Shown here: positions 16,526-25,049 of the stretch, one piece after another
Layout of the letters: each line of letters starts with the position of its first letter
Numbering within the stretch: position 1 is the first letter of the stretch
From: CAZIAK01 sp964537035
GTDB lineage: Bacteria; Planctomycetota; B15-G4
Direction of reading: 5' to 3'
Length of the DNA stretch: 64,000 nucleotides
Assembly: GCA_964537035.1 (NCBI GenBank)
Contig: CAZIAK010000004.1
Location: forward strand, 84,559 to 148,558
Position numbers and translations under genes: made by a program
The notes under the pieces: model-generated
Databases searched by the model: none
Seen by the model: the letters and a program-made list of their open reading frames with translations, nothing else
Told to the model about the DNA's origin: nothing

Positions 16526-19003
16526 TCAGGAAGAGCTCTCGCCCTCAGACCCGGCGCCGCTACCCACGGCCTCCGCACCCTCTTCGACAGCCTTCATCGA
16601 CAGGCGAATGCGCTTGTTCTCGTCGATATCGAGAACGGTCACCTTGACCACGTCGCCCATGGAGTACGCGGTCTCCGGCTCACGGATGTTCTCGGGCAAC
16701 ATCTCCGAGACGTGGCAGAGACCATCGGTGCCTCGGGAGACCTCGACGAAGATGCCGTAGGACTTCAGCCCGGTGATCTTGCCCTCGTAGACCTCACCCT
16801 TCTTGGGCATGACCTTGGGCTCGGACGAGCGGCTGTCGCGCCCACCGCCACCGCGGCTCTCACGACGACCACCTCCGCCGCCACCAGAACCGCCGCCGGT
16901 CTCGACCTCGGCATCAGAGTCTTCGCCCGCCAGCCGCACCCGACCGAAGTCGTCGATGCTGATGACCTTGACGTTGAGCTCCTGGCCCACTTCGAGCACG
17001 TCGTGGACGTCCTTGACGTGCTCCTTCGAGATGGCGCTGATATGCAGCAGGCCTTCCTTGCCCGGGAAGATCTCGACAAATGCGCCGAACTCCCGCAGCG
17101 AGACGACCTTGCCCTTGTACATGGCACCCAGCTCGGCATCGCCAGTGATGGCTTCGACCGCGGCAGTCGCCGAGTCGATGTCACCCTCGGGACCGGAGGC
17201 GATGTTGACCACGCCTTCGTCGCTGACCTCGATGCGCACCTTGAAGTCAGCCTGCAGCTGACGGATGACCTTGCCACCAGGGCCGATGAGAGCACCGATC
17301 TTCTCGACCGGAATGGTGCGAGTCACGATCTGCGGTGCCCACTTGCTCACGCTGTCGCGAGCCGAGGAGATGGCCTCGTTCATCTTGCCGAGGATGTGCA
17401 GCCGCCCCGCCTTGGCCTGGGCCAGGGCTCGACGCAGCAGGTCAGCAGACAGACCCTTGATCTTGATGTCCATCTGCAACGCGTTCACGCCTTCGGCCGT
17501 ACCGGTGACCTTGAAGTCCATGTCGCCGTGGTGATCTTCGCTGCCGAGGATGTCACTCAGGATGTAGTGGTCGTCGCCATCTTCGATCAGTCCCATGGCG
17601 ATGCCCGCAACCGGCGAGCGGATCGGGCAACCGGCGTCGAGCAGGGCCAGCGAGCCGCCGCAGACCGAGGCCATGGAGGAGCTACCGTTGCTCTCCAGGA
17701 TCTCACTCACCACGCGCACGCTGTATGGGAACGTCTCGGGGTCGGGCATGACCATGTTGACCGAGCGTTCGGCCAGGTTGCCGTGCCCCACTTCGCGACG
17801 GGACGTGCCCGTCATGCGGCGCACTTCGCCGACGCAGAAGGGCGGGAAGTTGTAGTGCAGCATGAAGCGCTTGCTGTACTCGTCCATCAGACCGTCGACG
17901 ATCTGCTCGTCGCGACCGGTGCCCAGGGTCACGCTGACCAGGGCCTGGGTCTCACCGCGGGTGAACAGCGTCGAACCGTGGGTCCTGGGCAGGACACCCA
18001 TCTCGATCTCGATCTGGCGAATCTCATCGAGAGCGCGACCGTCTGAGCGACGGCCCTTCTTGATGATCGAGCCACGGGTCAGCTCGGCCTCGAGGTCGTG
18101 GAAGGCGTTGCCCACGTGCTTCTTGGCAGCGGCGAACTCATCGCCTTCGAGACCGTCGAGCAGCTTCTCGCGAGCCTCGTTGGAGACCGCCTTCATGGCC
18201 GCCTTCTTCTCGAACTTGCCGTCGACCGCCATGGCGGCCTCGAACGCATCGTGATAGGCGTTGACCTGATCGGTGAACGGGTTGGCGACCTCTTCCTTCA
18301 CCTCTTGCTTGGGCTTGCCGACCTTGTCGACCAGCTCCTGGATCATGTCGCAGAGCTGCTGGATGTAGCCGTGGCCAAACATGATCGCGTCGGCCATGAC
18401 CTCTTCGGGCAGCTCAAGGGCGCCCGCTTCGACCATGGTCACGGCGGTCTTGGTGCCGCTGACCATGAGGTCGAGGGTGCTCGCGGCCAGCTGCTCAACC
18501 GTGGGGTTGATCACGAACTCGCCGTCGATGTAGGCCACCCGCACCGTGGCGCCAGGGCCCTGGTAGGGGATGGTCGAGATGCTCAGGGCGGCCATGGAGG
18601 CCACACCGGCGAGCACACCGGGCTCACTCTCGCGGTCGTAGCTCACGACCTGGTTGATGATCTGCACCTCGTTGCGATACGTGGGCGAGAACATGGGGCG
18701 CACGGGGCGGTCGATCGAGCGGGCAATCAAGATTTCAGGATCGCGGGGCCGCATCTCACGCTTGAAGAAACCGCCCGGCACCTTGCCGGCTGCGTAGGTC
18801 TTCTCGCGGTATTCGATCGTCAGGGGGAAGAAGTCGAGGTCAGGGCGACCCTTCGAACTCTGCACGGTGGACAGCACTGCGGTCTCGCCATAGGTGGCGA
18901 AGATGGCGCCGTCTGCTTGCTTGGCCATGCGGCCGGTTTCGAGGGTCAGGGTGCGGCCGCCGATTTCGCAGCTCACACTGGTGGGGTTGTTCAGTTTCGT
19001 CAT
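16526..19003 (-). CDS. pnp: Polyribonucleotide nucleotidyltransferase with two S1 domains
   Basis: The 825-residue PNPase degrades RNA 3'-to-5' by phosphorolysis. Order of domains: first RNase PH core (~10-145), helical linker domain (~150-300), second RNase PH core (~310-540) with GSSSMASVCGG and the catalytic aspartates in HHGDMDFK, KH domain (~555-620, IGPGGK), an S1 domain (~625-694), a Gly/Arg-rich linker (~695-732), a second S1 domain (~733-800) and an acidic tail. Usual PNPases end after one S1. The ATG at 19003 fits the family N-terminus; the leader just before it is A-rich (AAAGAC repeats) without Shine-Dalgarno. It is downstream of rpsO, the classical rpsO-pnp order. Confidence 0.96.
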   Translation of the reverse strand: MTKLNNPTSVSCEIGGRTLTLETGRMAKQADGAIFATYGETAVLSTVQSSKGRPDLDFFPLTIEYREKTYAAGKVPGGFFKREMRPRDPEILIARSIDRPVRPMFSPTYRNEVQIINQVVSYDRESEPGVLAGVASMAALSISTIPYQGPGATVRVAYIDGEFVINPTVEQLAASTLDLMVSGTKTAVTMVEAGALELPEEVMADAIMFGHGYIQQLCDMIQELVDKVGKPKQEVKEEVANPFTDQVNAYHDAFEAAMAVDGKFEKKAAMKAVSNEAREKLLDGLEGDEFAAAKKHVGNAFHDLEAELTRGSIIKKGRRSDGRALDEIRQIEIEMGVLPRTHGSTLFTRGETQALVSVTLGTGRDEQIVDGLMDEYSKRFMLHYNFPPFCVGEVRRMTGTSRREVGHGNLAERSVNMVMPDPETFPYSVRVVSEILESNGSSSMASVCGGSLALLDAGCPIRSPVAGIAMGLIEDGDDHYILSDILGSEDHHGDMDFKVTGTAEGVNALQMDIKIKGLSADLLRRALAQAKAGRLHILGKMNEAISSARDSVSKWAPQIVTRTIPVEKIGALIGPGGKVIRQLQADFKVRIEVSDEGVVNIASGPEGDIDSATAAVEAITGDAELGAMYKGKVVSLREFGAFVEIFPGKEGLLHISAISKEHVKDVHDVLEVGQELNVKVISIDDFGRVRLAGEDSDAEVETGGGSGGGGGGRRESRGGGGRDSRSSEPKVMPKKGEVYEGKITGLKSYGIFVEVSRGTDGLCHVSEMLPENIREPETAYSMGDVVKVTVLDIDENKRIRLSMKAVEEGAEAVGSGAGSEGESSS

Positions 19004-19162
19004 TGTCTTTGTCTTTGTTTCCGGATCGACGCAGAGATGGAGTCCCGATTGGACCCCGAGCGCCGATTGCTTGAACTGGGTGCGCAAATTGCGCACGGAC
19101 CCCAAGCCTGTGCTTGAAGCCCGTTGGTGCTCAGCGGGGGGCGAGACGCCCCCGTGCAGGGG

Positions 19163-19447
19163 TCAGACGTTTGTCCGGATCCCGCGGATGCCGAGCTTCT
19201 CGATCAGCTGCTTGTAGCCTGCGTCATCGTTCTTGCGCAGGTAGGTGAGCAGCCGGTTGCGCCGGCCAACGAGCGTGACGAGCCCGCGCTGGGTGTGCTT
19301 GTCCTTCTTGTGCTGCTTGAGGTGCTCGGTCAGACCGCGAATACGCTTGGTCAACACCGCGACTTGAACCTCGGTGGAGCCACAGTCCCGCTCGTGGACC
19401 TGGAACTCCTGAATGATTGCGGCCTTATCGGCCATCTTGATGCTCAT
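19163..19447 (-). CDS. rpsO: 30S ribosomal protein S15
   Basis: The product is 94 residues (or 90 if the internal ATG in 'MADKAAII' is used). It contains the S15 signature 'DCGSTEVQVAVLTKRI' and 'HKKDKHTQRGLVTLVGRRNRLL', which contacts the central domain of 16S rRNA and nucleates platform assembly. It lies 159 bases upstream of pnp on the same strand, so read-through transcription and an RNase-processed intergenic region are likely by analogy. In other bacteria S15 represses its own translation through its leader; the leader here was not resolved into a specific structure. Confidence 0.97.
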   Translation of the reverse strand: MSIKMADKAAIIQEFQVHERDCGSTEVQVAVLTKRIRGLTEHLKQHKKDKHTQRGLVTLVGRRNRLLTYLRKNDDAGYKQLIEKLGIRGIRTNV

Positions 19448-19632
19448 GTATCAACTCTTGTCTTGATCGGGTGGCGGGTTCTCATGCTCGCCAGCGAAGG
19501 CCGGCTGCCGCCACGGATGTCTTCTTCGGATCACACAGATAATTTGGGTGAGATCCTAGCAGACCCCTGAGAGGCCCCGCAAGGCGGCTGAACCCCGAAC
19601 GACGGGGCCCGGCGCTGATCGCCCTGGCCCGC
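19448..19632 (-). promoter_or_regulatory. Leader/promoter region of rpsO-pnp
   Basis: These 185 bases lie between rpsO and the queC stop codon. An AT-rich patch (AAATTATCT on the minus strand, about 19538-19546) is unusual in this GC-rich surrounding and is the best candidate for a -10 region. It would leave a leader of roughly 90 bases before rpsO. No clear -35 was identified. Confidence 0.35.
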
Positions 19633-20292
19633 TCAGCCGTCCGCTGAAGCCGCGAAGGCCTCTTCGGCACGAGCCCGCCTGCGACACGACTCGCATTGCT
19701 CACAGGGCCGCTCACCACCGTCGTAGCATGACCAGGTCACGTCCAGAGGGGCGCCTACGGCCATTCCAGCCGCATAGAGTTCGACCTTGGACATCTCCAG
19801 GGTTGGCGACTCCACCCGCACCGAGCCCCGTGTCGAATAGGCGAGGGAATCATTCAAAGCGCTCAGATAGTCACTACTATTATCCGGGAAAGTCTCTGCT
19901 TCTTCCTTGTTGAAGCCCACCACCACGACATCCAGGGAGCGAGCCTCGGCCACGGCTGCGGCCAGGTTCAGCAAGACGCCGTTGCGATTGGGGATCCACA
20001 CCGCATCGGCGGTGGCCATGGCCTTCGGGCCATCGAGGTCGCCCAGGTCTGGATGGGGAAGGTCCTGCTTCCCGTCCACGAGCGCATTGCCTGCCAGGGC
20101 TCCCAGAAGCGGCACGGCGGTACAGAGCACCTCCACCCCAAGGGCCTTGCCCACGGCCAGGGCAGCCCGCTCCTCTTGCTGGACCGCTCGTTGCCCGTAA
20201 TCAATGAACAGGCCCCAGCTGAGCTGGCCACCAGCGGCCTGGTAGAGGCTGGCGGCGACCGTGGAGTCCAGGCCGCCAGAGATCAGAATCAA
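19633..20292 (-). CDS. queC: 7-cyano-7-deazaguanine synthase QueC
   Basis: The 219-residue enzyme converts 7-carboxy-7-deazaguanine to preQ0 with ATP and ammonia, a step toward queuosine-modified tRNA. The PP-loop SGGLDST is at residues 5-11. The zinc site C-x(n)-C-x2-C-x2-C is visible in 'CYDGGERPCEQCESC' near the C-terminus. The best start is TTG at 20292; it overlaps the stop of a small cysteine-rich frame (TTGA) and is preceded by AGGAGGAGAG 13 bases upstream. Codon third positions are noticeably more AT-rich than in neighbours. queD, queE and queF are absent from the window. Confidence 0.93.
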   Translation of the reverse strand: MILISGGLDSTVAASLYQAAGGQLSWGLFIDYGQRAVQQEERAALAVGKALGVEVLCTAVPLLGALAGNALVDGKQDLPHPDLGDLDGPKAMATADAVWIPNRNGVLLNLAAAVAEARSLDVVVVGFNKEEAETFPDNSSDYLSALNDSLAYSTRGSVRVESPTLEMSKVELYAAGMAVGAPLDVTWSCYDGGERPCEQCESCRRRARAEEAFAASADG

Positions 20293-20513
20293 CGCTGAGA
20301 TGGACTCTCCTCCTTGGCATGTTCAAGGGCACAGCCTGGCGGGTGCGAAGCCAGGCGCCTGTGGTGGCAGGCGCCACAGGGCGGGTCGGGGCCCCCTGGC
20401 GAAGCTCGTTTGAAATCGCAAAAGACCCAGGTTAGCCGTCCGGCTGGGGTCAGCTCAACGTTGTGGCAATGCCCCCGAGCGACCTGGCAATTGAGTACCC
20501 CGTTGTTGCTCAA
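20289..20513 (-). CDS. Small cysteine/histidine-rich protein coupled to queC (hypothetical)
   Basis: This 74-codon frame (TTG at 20513, start uncertain) ends in a TGA that overlaps the queC TTG start, the layout of coupled genes. The product has six cysteines with adjacent histidines: 'CQVARGHCHN', 'VFCDF', 'CGACHH' and 'PPGCAL'. The CGACH segment formally matches a c-type haem CxxCH site, but there is no signal peptide, so a zinc-binding knuckle is likelier. Its AT-richer third positions match queC rather than the flanking genes. The opposite strand is only the 5' flank of the TPR gene at 20602, so this is not a shadow of a known gene. I do not recognise the family. Confidence 0.42.
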   Translation of the reverse strand: MSNNGVLNCQVARGHCHNVELTPAGRLTWVFCDFKRASPGGPDPPCGACHHRRLASHPPGCALEHAKEESPSQR

Positions 20514-20601
20514 ATCGCGGGCCGCCGCTAAAACGGGCGCCCGCTCCCGGTCCGATCAGCACCGCTGTTGCAGCGTCCCGCCCCACCCCTGGAGGCCCGC
20601 C

Positions 20602-22188
20602 GTGCGAGCCATTGTCCTGTCGATCTGCTGCCTGGCTGTCTATGCGGCCCCGGTTTCATCCCAAGCCTTGGAAGGCATGCAGCCCCAGGCTGAGACCCAT
20701 TGGCAGGCCCTGTCCAAGGGGCTGAGCCGCCTGGATCAGAGCCTGATTCAGCAGCTCGACGGCGCTCTCTGGGCCGATGTGCGCGACTCGGTGGCCCTGG
20801 GTCTCGAGAGTATTGATCAGGCCCACAAGCTGGGTGCGCCCCTCGATGTCTGCCAGGCGGCCCGGGTCACCTTGCGCGCCGTCGGCGCCCGCCAGGACCT
20901 GCTCGAGCGGGAGGCCTTTGCCGAGGACACGTCCTACGGGCAGGCCCCCGATGACGAAGAGTCGCGCCTGGCCTGGCTCGACGACGAGTACAACGCTGTC
21001 TACGACGGCTACGGCGCCCTGGCAGACGATCTGCTCTACCAGGAGGGTCGCCTGCCCCAGACCACCATGCTCCTGGTCGAGCTGCTCTTCGCCGTCGAAC
21101 GAGACAACGAGGCGGCGGATGCCTTGAGCCAGGGCCTGGCCCTGTGGCCACGCGAGGCCACCCTGCACGAGCAGGCCAAGGCCTGGGCCGACATCCTGCC
21201 CGCGCCGGAGAACCTGGCCGCTCAGCTGCAAGAGCGGGTCGACCTGCTCGACATCGCCGACGCCGACTTCTCAGGCCTGGCCCTCGAGACCATCGCCCTG
21301 CTGCAGACCGCCATGGGCCGCAAGGCCTACGATCTGCGTGACTTCAGCCTCTCTGGCCTGGCCTTTCACCGGGCAGCCATCTCCCTGCAGCGCAGCCACT
21401 CCATGCCCCGCCAGTGGGGCGCCGACGAGATCGCCTTCCGCCGCGCCGACAACCTGGTCAGCGCCGCCTACAGCTTCTTGGGAGTCGCCCTCAACCTGTG
21501 GAGCGAAGACCGCAACGCCCCCAACGCCCAGCTCGCCGTCGAAGCCTGCGAGGAGCAGATCACCAAGGCACTGGTGGCCGTGCCAGGCCACCCTGCGGCG
21601 ACCCAGGCTGTGCTCTGGCTGGGAGATCACCTGATGAACAAGGGCGACCCGTCGATGTCGTCCCTGGCCGATCAGGCCCAGGCCCGAGACCTCTACGGCC
21701 GCATGGCCGAGCGCTTCGACAACTCAGACTGGTGGAACAACTACGCCTTCTGGTGCCGGGAGACGGGCACGGCCAACGAAGCCCTGGGCAACACCGAAGA
21801 AGCTCACTCGCTCTACGAGAGAAGCTACGCCGCCTACGTCAAGACCATCGAGCTGGCGCCGGAGAACTCCCGCTACGTCAACGACACGGGGCTCATGCTC
21901 TTCTACCACCTGGGCCGCGACCTCGATGAGGCCGAGTCGCTCTTTCAGCGCAGCTGGAAACTGGGCGCCGAGGTCTGCGACAACCCCTTCGTGGATGAAG
22001 CGGTCTTCGAGCAGAACTTCAGCGCCTACACGGACGCGATCCTGAACCTGGCCCGGCTGTACCTGCAACGGGGCGACCTCGACCAGGCTCAGACCACCAT
22101 GAACACGCTGATCGAGCTGGCCCCTGAGCGCATGGACGCCCAGATGACCCGGCGCGAGATCGACATGGCTCGGAGCGCGCGAGGGTGA
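20602..22188 (+). CDS. Exported TPR-repeat protein
   Basis: A GTG at 20602, preceded by GGAGG six bases upstream, gives 528 residues with a signal peptide (VRAIVLSICCLAVYAAP, cut near SSQ). The remainder is helical with TPR-type units, clearest at ~380-500: 'NNYAFWCRETGTANEALGN', 'EEAHSLYERSYAAYVKTIEL', 'DEAESLFQRSWKLG' and 'DLDQAQTTMNTLIEL'. The segment WNN-x-AF-x-CRET followed by ND-T-x-L-x-YHL recurs in the next gene, marking them as paralogues. It is probably a periplasmic protein-protein interaction scaffold. The 25-base spacing to the next gene suggests co-transcription. Confidence 0.86.
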   Translation: MRAIVLSICCLAVYAAPVSSQALEGMQPQAETHWQALSKGLSRLDQSLIQQLDGALWADVRDSVALGLESIDQAHKLGAPLDVCQAARVTLRAVGARQDLLEREAFAEDTSYGQAPDDEESRLAWLDDEYNAVYDGYGALADDLLYQEGRLPQTTMLLVELLFAVERDNEAADALSQGLALWPREATLHEQAKAWADILPAPENLAAQLQERVDLLDIADADFSGLALETIALLQTAMGRKAYDLRDFSLSGLAFHRAAISLQRSHSMPRQWGADEIAFRRADNLVSAAYSFLGVALNLWSEDRNAPNAQLAVEACEEQITKALVAVPGHPAATQAVLWLGDHLMNKGDPSMSSLADQAQARDLYGRMAERFDNSDWWNNYAFWCRETGTANEALGNTEEAHSLYERSYAAYVKTIELAPENSRYVNDTGLMLFYHLGRDLDEAESLFQRSWKLGAEVCDNPFVDEAVFEQNFSAYTDAILNLARLYLQRGDLDQAQTTMNTLIELAPERMDAQMTRREIDMARSARG

Positions 22189-22213
22189 CCCAGATCGGGG
22201 CTGGGGACGTCCG

Positions 22214-23545
22214 ATGATCCCAGCCCAGCTGCTGGCCTCGCTGCTGGCCCTGGCCTTGCCTTCGTCGCTGGCCCTGCCCACGTTGTACCCGGCGGACGAC
22301 GGGCCCGTGGTGGGTCTCGCCGCTGGCCCGATCGACGAAGCCGCTCAGCTCGCTGCTGAGCTGCTGACCACGCCGGCAAAGAGACAGCGCCCCGTGCGCC
22401 TGGCCCTGGCCCAGGTGCTGCTCGACACGGGGTCTGCCCAGGAAGCTCTCGACACCCTGGCGCCCTTGCCGCTCGCTGAAGATGGCGAGGCCACCAAGCT
22501 CACCGGCCTGATCTTCGCGGCCCTCGGCGACGAGATCGAGTTCGGCGGCGGTGCTGTCGAAGACGCCGACTACTTCTACGGCGAGGCCCTGCAGTACCTG
22601 GAGAACGCAGCTGCCCTGGCTCAGGGCAAGGACACGGACGCCGCCGTCGAAGCGGCCTACCTCGCTCTCTACATCTTCGCCGACTGGTCCAAGGCCGAGG
22701 TCCTGGCAGACGACGCCTTGGCCCGGGCCCCCGACGACGGCGAGGCCCTGCTCGCTCGGGGCTGCGCCAGGGTGCGGGGCTTCGCCGACATGGAGCGGCA
22801 CATGACCCCGTCCCTGCGCAGAGACAACTGGGACGTGGCCGTGGCCGATCTGAAACGAGCAGTGACCCTGCTGGGCGCCGACCGCAGCGAGCCCTGGTGG
22901 CAGCTGATCTGGATGTACGAGCAAGAGAACCTGCCCGACGAGGCCCTGGCCGCGGCCCTGGCCCATCACGACGCCACGGGCCGGGCCGACAGCTCGACGC
23001 TCTTGCGCCTGGCGCTCTCTTTTGCTCGTGCGCAACAGCTAGACCCAGCCCTCGCCGCCCTGCAAGCCCTCGTCGAGCGGGACCCGGACGGCCTGCTGGC
23101 CAACCTGCGCGCCAGCGAAGACCCCACCGCCGACGTGGTGGCGTTGAGCTGGGCCATGGGCCCACTGCTCGCCAAACGCCGCCAATCAGAAGCCCGAGAC
23201 CTGCTGCACGTCCTGGGGCAGGCCGAGCCCGCCGACGCCGACTTCTGGAACAACCTGGCCTTTCTGTGCCGCGAGACCAGGCAATACGAAGACTCGTATG
23301 CCGCCTACGAGAGGGCCGTGGCCATCGACGACAGCTCGCCGCGGCTGCTGAACGACACGGCGCTCATCCTGCAATACCACCTGCATCGCCATCTCGATCG
23401 TGCCCGCGCGTTGTACGCACAGGCCATCGCCCAGGCAGACGCAGGCCTCGATGAAAAGCCCGATGCAGCCGCCGCCCGAGAGCTGCGCTCGGCCCGCACC
23501 GACGCCCGCAACAACCTCTCACGCCTGGGCTCGAAGGGTCGCTAG
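22214..23545 (+). CDS. Exported TPR-repeat protein, paralogue of the upstream gene
   Basis: This 443-residue protein begins with a hydrophobic signal (IPAQLLASLLALALPSSLAL). TPR-like helices cover most of the length ('DTGSAQEALDTLAPL', 'DWSKAEVLADDALARAPDDGEA', 'LDPALAALQALVERDPD'). The C-terminal part carries 'FWNNLAFLCRETRQYEDSY' and 'LLNDTALILQYHLHRHLD', matching the upstream protein position by position. It probably acts with that partner in the periplasm; substrate or partner unknown. The ATG at 22214 is the only start that keeps the signal peptide intact. Confidence 0.86.
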   Translation: MIPAQLLASLLALALPSSLALPTLYPADDGPVVGLAAGPIDEAAQLAAELLTTPAKRQRPVRLALAQVLLDTGSAQEALDTLAPLPLAEDGEATKLTGLIFAALGDEIEFGGGAVEDADYFYGEALQYLENAAALAQGKDTDAAVEAAYLALYIFADWSKAEVLADDALARAPDDGEALLARGCARVRGFADMERHMTPSLRRDNWDVAVADLKRAVTLLGADRSEPWWQLIWMYEQENLPDEALAAALAHHDATGRADSSTLLRLALSFARAQQLDPALAALQALVERDPDGLLANLRASEDPTADVVALSWAMGPLLAKRRQSEARDLLHVLGQAEPADADFWNNLAFLCRETRQYEDSYAAYERAVAIDDSSPRLLNDTALILQYHLHRHLDRARALYAQAIAQADAGLDEKPDAAAARELRSARTDARNNLSRLGSKGR

Positions 23546-23603
23546 CAGCTGGTGAAGAGAAGGCCGCGCGCCGAGCACCGAGTGCCAGGCTTCGCCACCG
23601 GGC

Positions 23604-24842
23604 TCACTTCTTCTTGGGGTTGTATTCGACCCGCACCCACTCGGCCCAGGCGCTCTCGAACGAGAGCATCGACGTAGACCAGCACTTCTTCAGGATCTCG
23701 CGGGTGGGCGTCTCCATCTTGGCCAGCTTGATGGCCAGGCTCATCTTCTTCGCGTCGCGGGTCATCAGGTAGTCGACCCACGACCAGACGAACTGGTGCT
23801 CTTGCGGCGACAGGGCCTGGGTGGGCGTGCTGATCACCCGGGGGAATGACGGCACGTCCTCGGCCATGACGGCCTTCCAGACGTTCTTGCGCCAATCGCC
23901 GCCCTTCCACCGCGCTGTGGTGTCCTGCTCCTGGCTGCAGTGGGTGGACGCCTGGCCGTCGAGATCGATCTCGAACCAGTGGGCCAGGCCCGCGTCGAGC
24001 CAGCCGTACTTGTCCGCGAGCCACGGCGGGGTCAGGCCCTTCTGCCCTACCTCGAACCAGTTGGGGTTGTAGTACACCGACGTGAGCTGGTGGGTCACGC
24101 TGTGGATCCAATGGCGGTAGAGGTCCTCGTCAGAGGTGTGCACGTTCTTGTTGTAGTACATGACCAACGTCGAGTTGTGCTCTACGCCACCTGAGCGACG
24201 GGCCGTGGTGTTGCTCGACATGTTCGCGTAGGCCGGGCCCACGTTCATGGCGTCGCGCAGCTTCTCGAAGATGTAGATGTGGTGCTTGTTGCGCATGTTG
24301 TCCTTGTCGACCACACCAAGAAGGTCCTGGTAGTGACGATAGAACGTCTCCATGCGCCGAGCGTAGAGGTGGGCCGCGTCGTGGGTGCGGTAAGTCTTCT
24401 TCTTCGACGTCTTGATCTTTGACAGATCGAAAGCCAACACGAAGTGGGTCGTCTCCAGGTGCACGATGTCGTTGGCCGTGGCCAGCTTGTCCATGCGCCG
24501 CCGCTCTTTCAGCCAGGCGTGCTTCTCGGCGTACACCTCGTCCCAGCGAGCCTGGGCCTGGTCCCGCAGTGACGGCGCCTTGCAGCGCGGGCAGGGCATC
24601 CAGTCGAGGGCCATGTCCTGCTCGGCGATGGCCTCCGAGCAGTAGAGGACCTCCCAACCGTCACCCCGCTCGTACTCGTTGAGCCACTTCGAACCGATCT
24701 CGAGGTCGACCACGCCGGTGGTCTTGCAGGTGCCGCAGAGCTGGTCGCCAGCTTCTTGTGCCCCCAAGGACGCCCCCAAGGAGCCGACCATGAACGCGAC
24801 GACGGCAGCGACGCCAAGCACTGAACGAAAGGACAAGGACAT
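23604..24842 (-). CDS. Exported DUF1570/peptidase-MA-like protein with lost catalytic residues
   Basis: The 412-residue product has a signal peptide (cut near GAQ, residue ~28) and paired CxxC motifs (Cys36/Cys39 and Cys84/Cys87) like a DnaJ-type zinc ribbon. A basic helical region and a gluzincin-like domain (~125-400) follow. The expected metallopeptidase motif HExxHQ appears as HSVTHQ (247-252), and the expected W-EGLA-x-x-FE motif appears as WLDAGLAHWFE (281-291). Both glutamates needed for catalysis or zinc binding are therefore replaced. It is probably a binding or structural pseudo-enzyme at the cell envelope. Family assignment rests on motif spacing only. Confidence 0.78.
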   Translation of the reverse strand: MSLSFRSVLGVAAVVAFMVGSLGASLGAQEAGDQLCGTCKTTGVVDLEIGSKWLNEYERGDGWEVLYCSEAIAEQDMALDWMPCPRCKAPSLRDQAQARWDEVYAEKHAWLKERRRMDKLATANDIVHLETTHFVLAFDLSKIKTSKKKTYRTHDAAHLYARRMETFYRHYQDLLGVVDKDNMRNKHHIYIFEKLRDAMNVGPAYANMSSNTTARRSGGVEHNSTLVMYYNKNVHTSDEDLYRHWIHSVTHQLTSVYYNPNWFEVGQKGLTPPWLADKYGWLDAGLAHWFEIDLDGQASTHCSQEQDTTARWKGGDWRKNVWKAVMAEDVPSFPRVISTPTQALSPQEHQFVWSWVDYLMTRDAKKMSLAIKLAKMETPTREILKKCWSTSMLSFESAWAEWVRVEYNPKKK

Positions 24843-25049
24843 GGGCGCGGGCTCAACCGAAGGGGGGGGGATTGGTCGGGTGCCGGGAGGATCGTTCGAC
24901 TATAGCAGCCAGTTCACACGCGCACCGCGCACCCCGCCGGGAGTGGTGTGCCTTGCGAGAACCGTTGCAGACCTGTCGACACCAGACCAACGAGCGGTCT
25001 GTAGCGACCGGGCTACGCATCTAGGCAGACGAGGAAGAACCTGCTCAAG
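24843..25049. other. 207-base intergenic region between two minus-strand genes
   Basis: This stretch holds the 5' flank of the gene starting at 24842 and the 3' flank of hutI's stop codon side. It contains a G-run on the plus strand (24865-24873) and a short stretch CCTTGCGAGAACC (24951-24963) that also occurs at 57521. No terminator-like stem with a T-run or RNA gene was recognised. Confidence 0.4.

Noticed and set aside
16496..16535. Signal recognition particle RNA, from a GGTCAGGTCAGGAAG string
   Set aside because: The string covers the end of pnp and its 3' flank, and the surrounding sequence does not form the SRP hairpin.
20289..20513. Small c-type cytochrome, because of a CGACH segment
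   Set aside because: There is no signal peptide and the other Cys/His residues suggest a zinc-binding fold; haem attachment in the cytoplasm would be unlikely.
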